Source: an uncultured Kangiella sp. (GTDB taxonomy: Bacteria > Pseudomonadota > Gammaproteobacteria > Enterobacterales > DSM-103792). From it: DNA of 7,481 nt. Numbering within the stretch: position 1 is the first letter of the stretch; each line of letters starts with the position of its first letter. The position numbers and the translations under genes are program-made. The stretch lies in NCBI GenBank assembly GCA_946481205.1, contig CAMLNB010000172.1, positions 1-7,481 of the forward strand. The letters are read 5' to 3'. The notes beneath the pieces were generated by a model. That model did not search any database. It worked only from the letters and a program-made list of their open reading frames with translations, and was not told where the DNA came from. Of this stretch, positions 7,299-7,481 are shown in pieces.

Positions 7299-7481
7299 AT
7301 GAACCTGGTCTGGTTTCGGCACGACTTGCGCGTGGCTGACAACAGTGCACTGCACGCGGCCTGCGACGGTAGCGGTCCGGTCACGGCGCTCTATGTGCTG
7401 AGCGAAGTGCAGTGGCAGCGGCATCGTTGGGCGGCGAAAAAGCGGGCATTTCTGCGTGAACATCTGCAAACCCTGTCGACC
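7299..7481 (+). CDS. phrB: Deoxyribodipyrimidine photolyase, N-terminal 61 residues (partial at right edge)
   Basis: Start of a flavoprotein of the photolyase/cryptochrome family, which repairs cyclobutane pyrimidine dimers with light energy. The first residues, MNLVWFRHDLRVADNSALHA, carry the family's WFRxDLRxxDN signature at the start of the Rossmann-like antenna-binding domain, followed by a beta strand (VTALYVLS) and QWQRHRWAAKKRAFL, resembling E. coli PhrB. The frame is open to the window end; the FAD-binding C-terminal domain lies outside, so a class I CPD photolyase cannot be told from a closely related cryptochrome. An AGGA (7283-7286) lies 12 bases before the ATG, rather far for a Shine-Dalgarno. 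The gene follows the terminator of receptor B and is probably transcribed on its own. Confidence 0.9.
   Translation, partial: MNLVWFRHDLRVADNSALHAACDGSGPVTALYVLSEVQWQRHRWAAKKRAFLREHLQTLST

Overview
The window looks like chromosomal DNA from a GC-rich gammaproteobacterium. The evidence is a glyA product that lines up without gaps with the start of the Escherichia coli enzyme, a class I photolyase start, and two large TonB-dependent receptors of the kind that begins '[14 protein letters not shown]', common in Alteromonadales-like, Cellvibrio-like and Xanthomonas-like bacteria. No tRNA, rRNA, CRISPR array, insertion sequence or phage gene was seen.

Layout: (1) 1-964, minus strand: 5' part of glyA (serine hydroxymethyltransferase), running off the left edge. 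(2) 965-1310: divergent intergenic region with a possible glyA -10 box and a long untranslated leader for the first receptor. (3) 1311-3854, plus: receptor A, 847 aa. (4) 3880-3910: strong intrinsic terminator. (5) 3965-4217: a second long leader, related to the first. (6) 4218-7127, plus: receptor B, 969 aa, a diverged paralogue of A. (7) 7151-7189: strong terminator. (8) 7299-7481, plus: start of a photolyase gene (phr), running off the right edge.

The two receptors are each a separate cassette of leader, gene and terminator. Both are exported outer-membrane proteins with signal peptide, TonB box, plug and barrel, and would need TonB-ExbB-ExbD encoded elsewhere. No inner-membrane transporter, enzyme or regulator accompanies them, so the substrates cannot be named. 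glyA and phr are housekeeping neighbours with no evident link to them.

The most interesting part is the pair of leaders, each about 250 nt. They share sequence blocks at matched spacing (CCCTTGYCAGCG, GCGTAGCCT, TTTTG, AAGGAG, then a hairpin carrying ATGCAGTCCGGG), then two positionally matched hairpins of unrelated sequence, then an identical 23-nt block holding the Shine-Dalgarno. The conserved ATG in the ATGCAGTCCGGG block is out of frame with receptor A and only by chance in frame with receptor B, so this is RNA or DNA conservation, not an N-terminal extension. It matches no riboswitch class I can recall and is a candidate cis-regulatory RNA for TonB-receptor genes.
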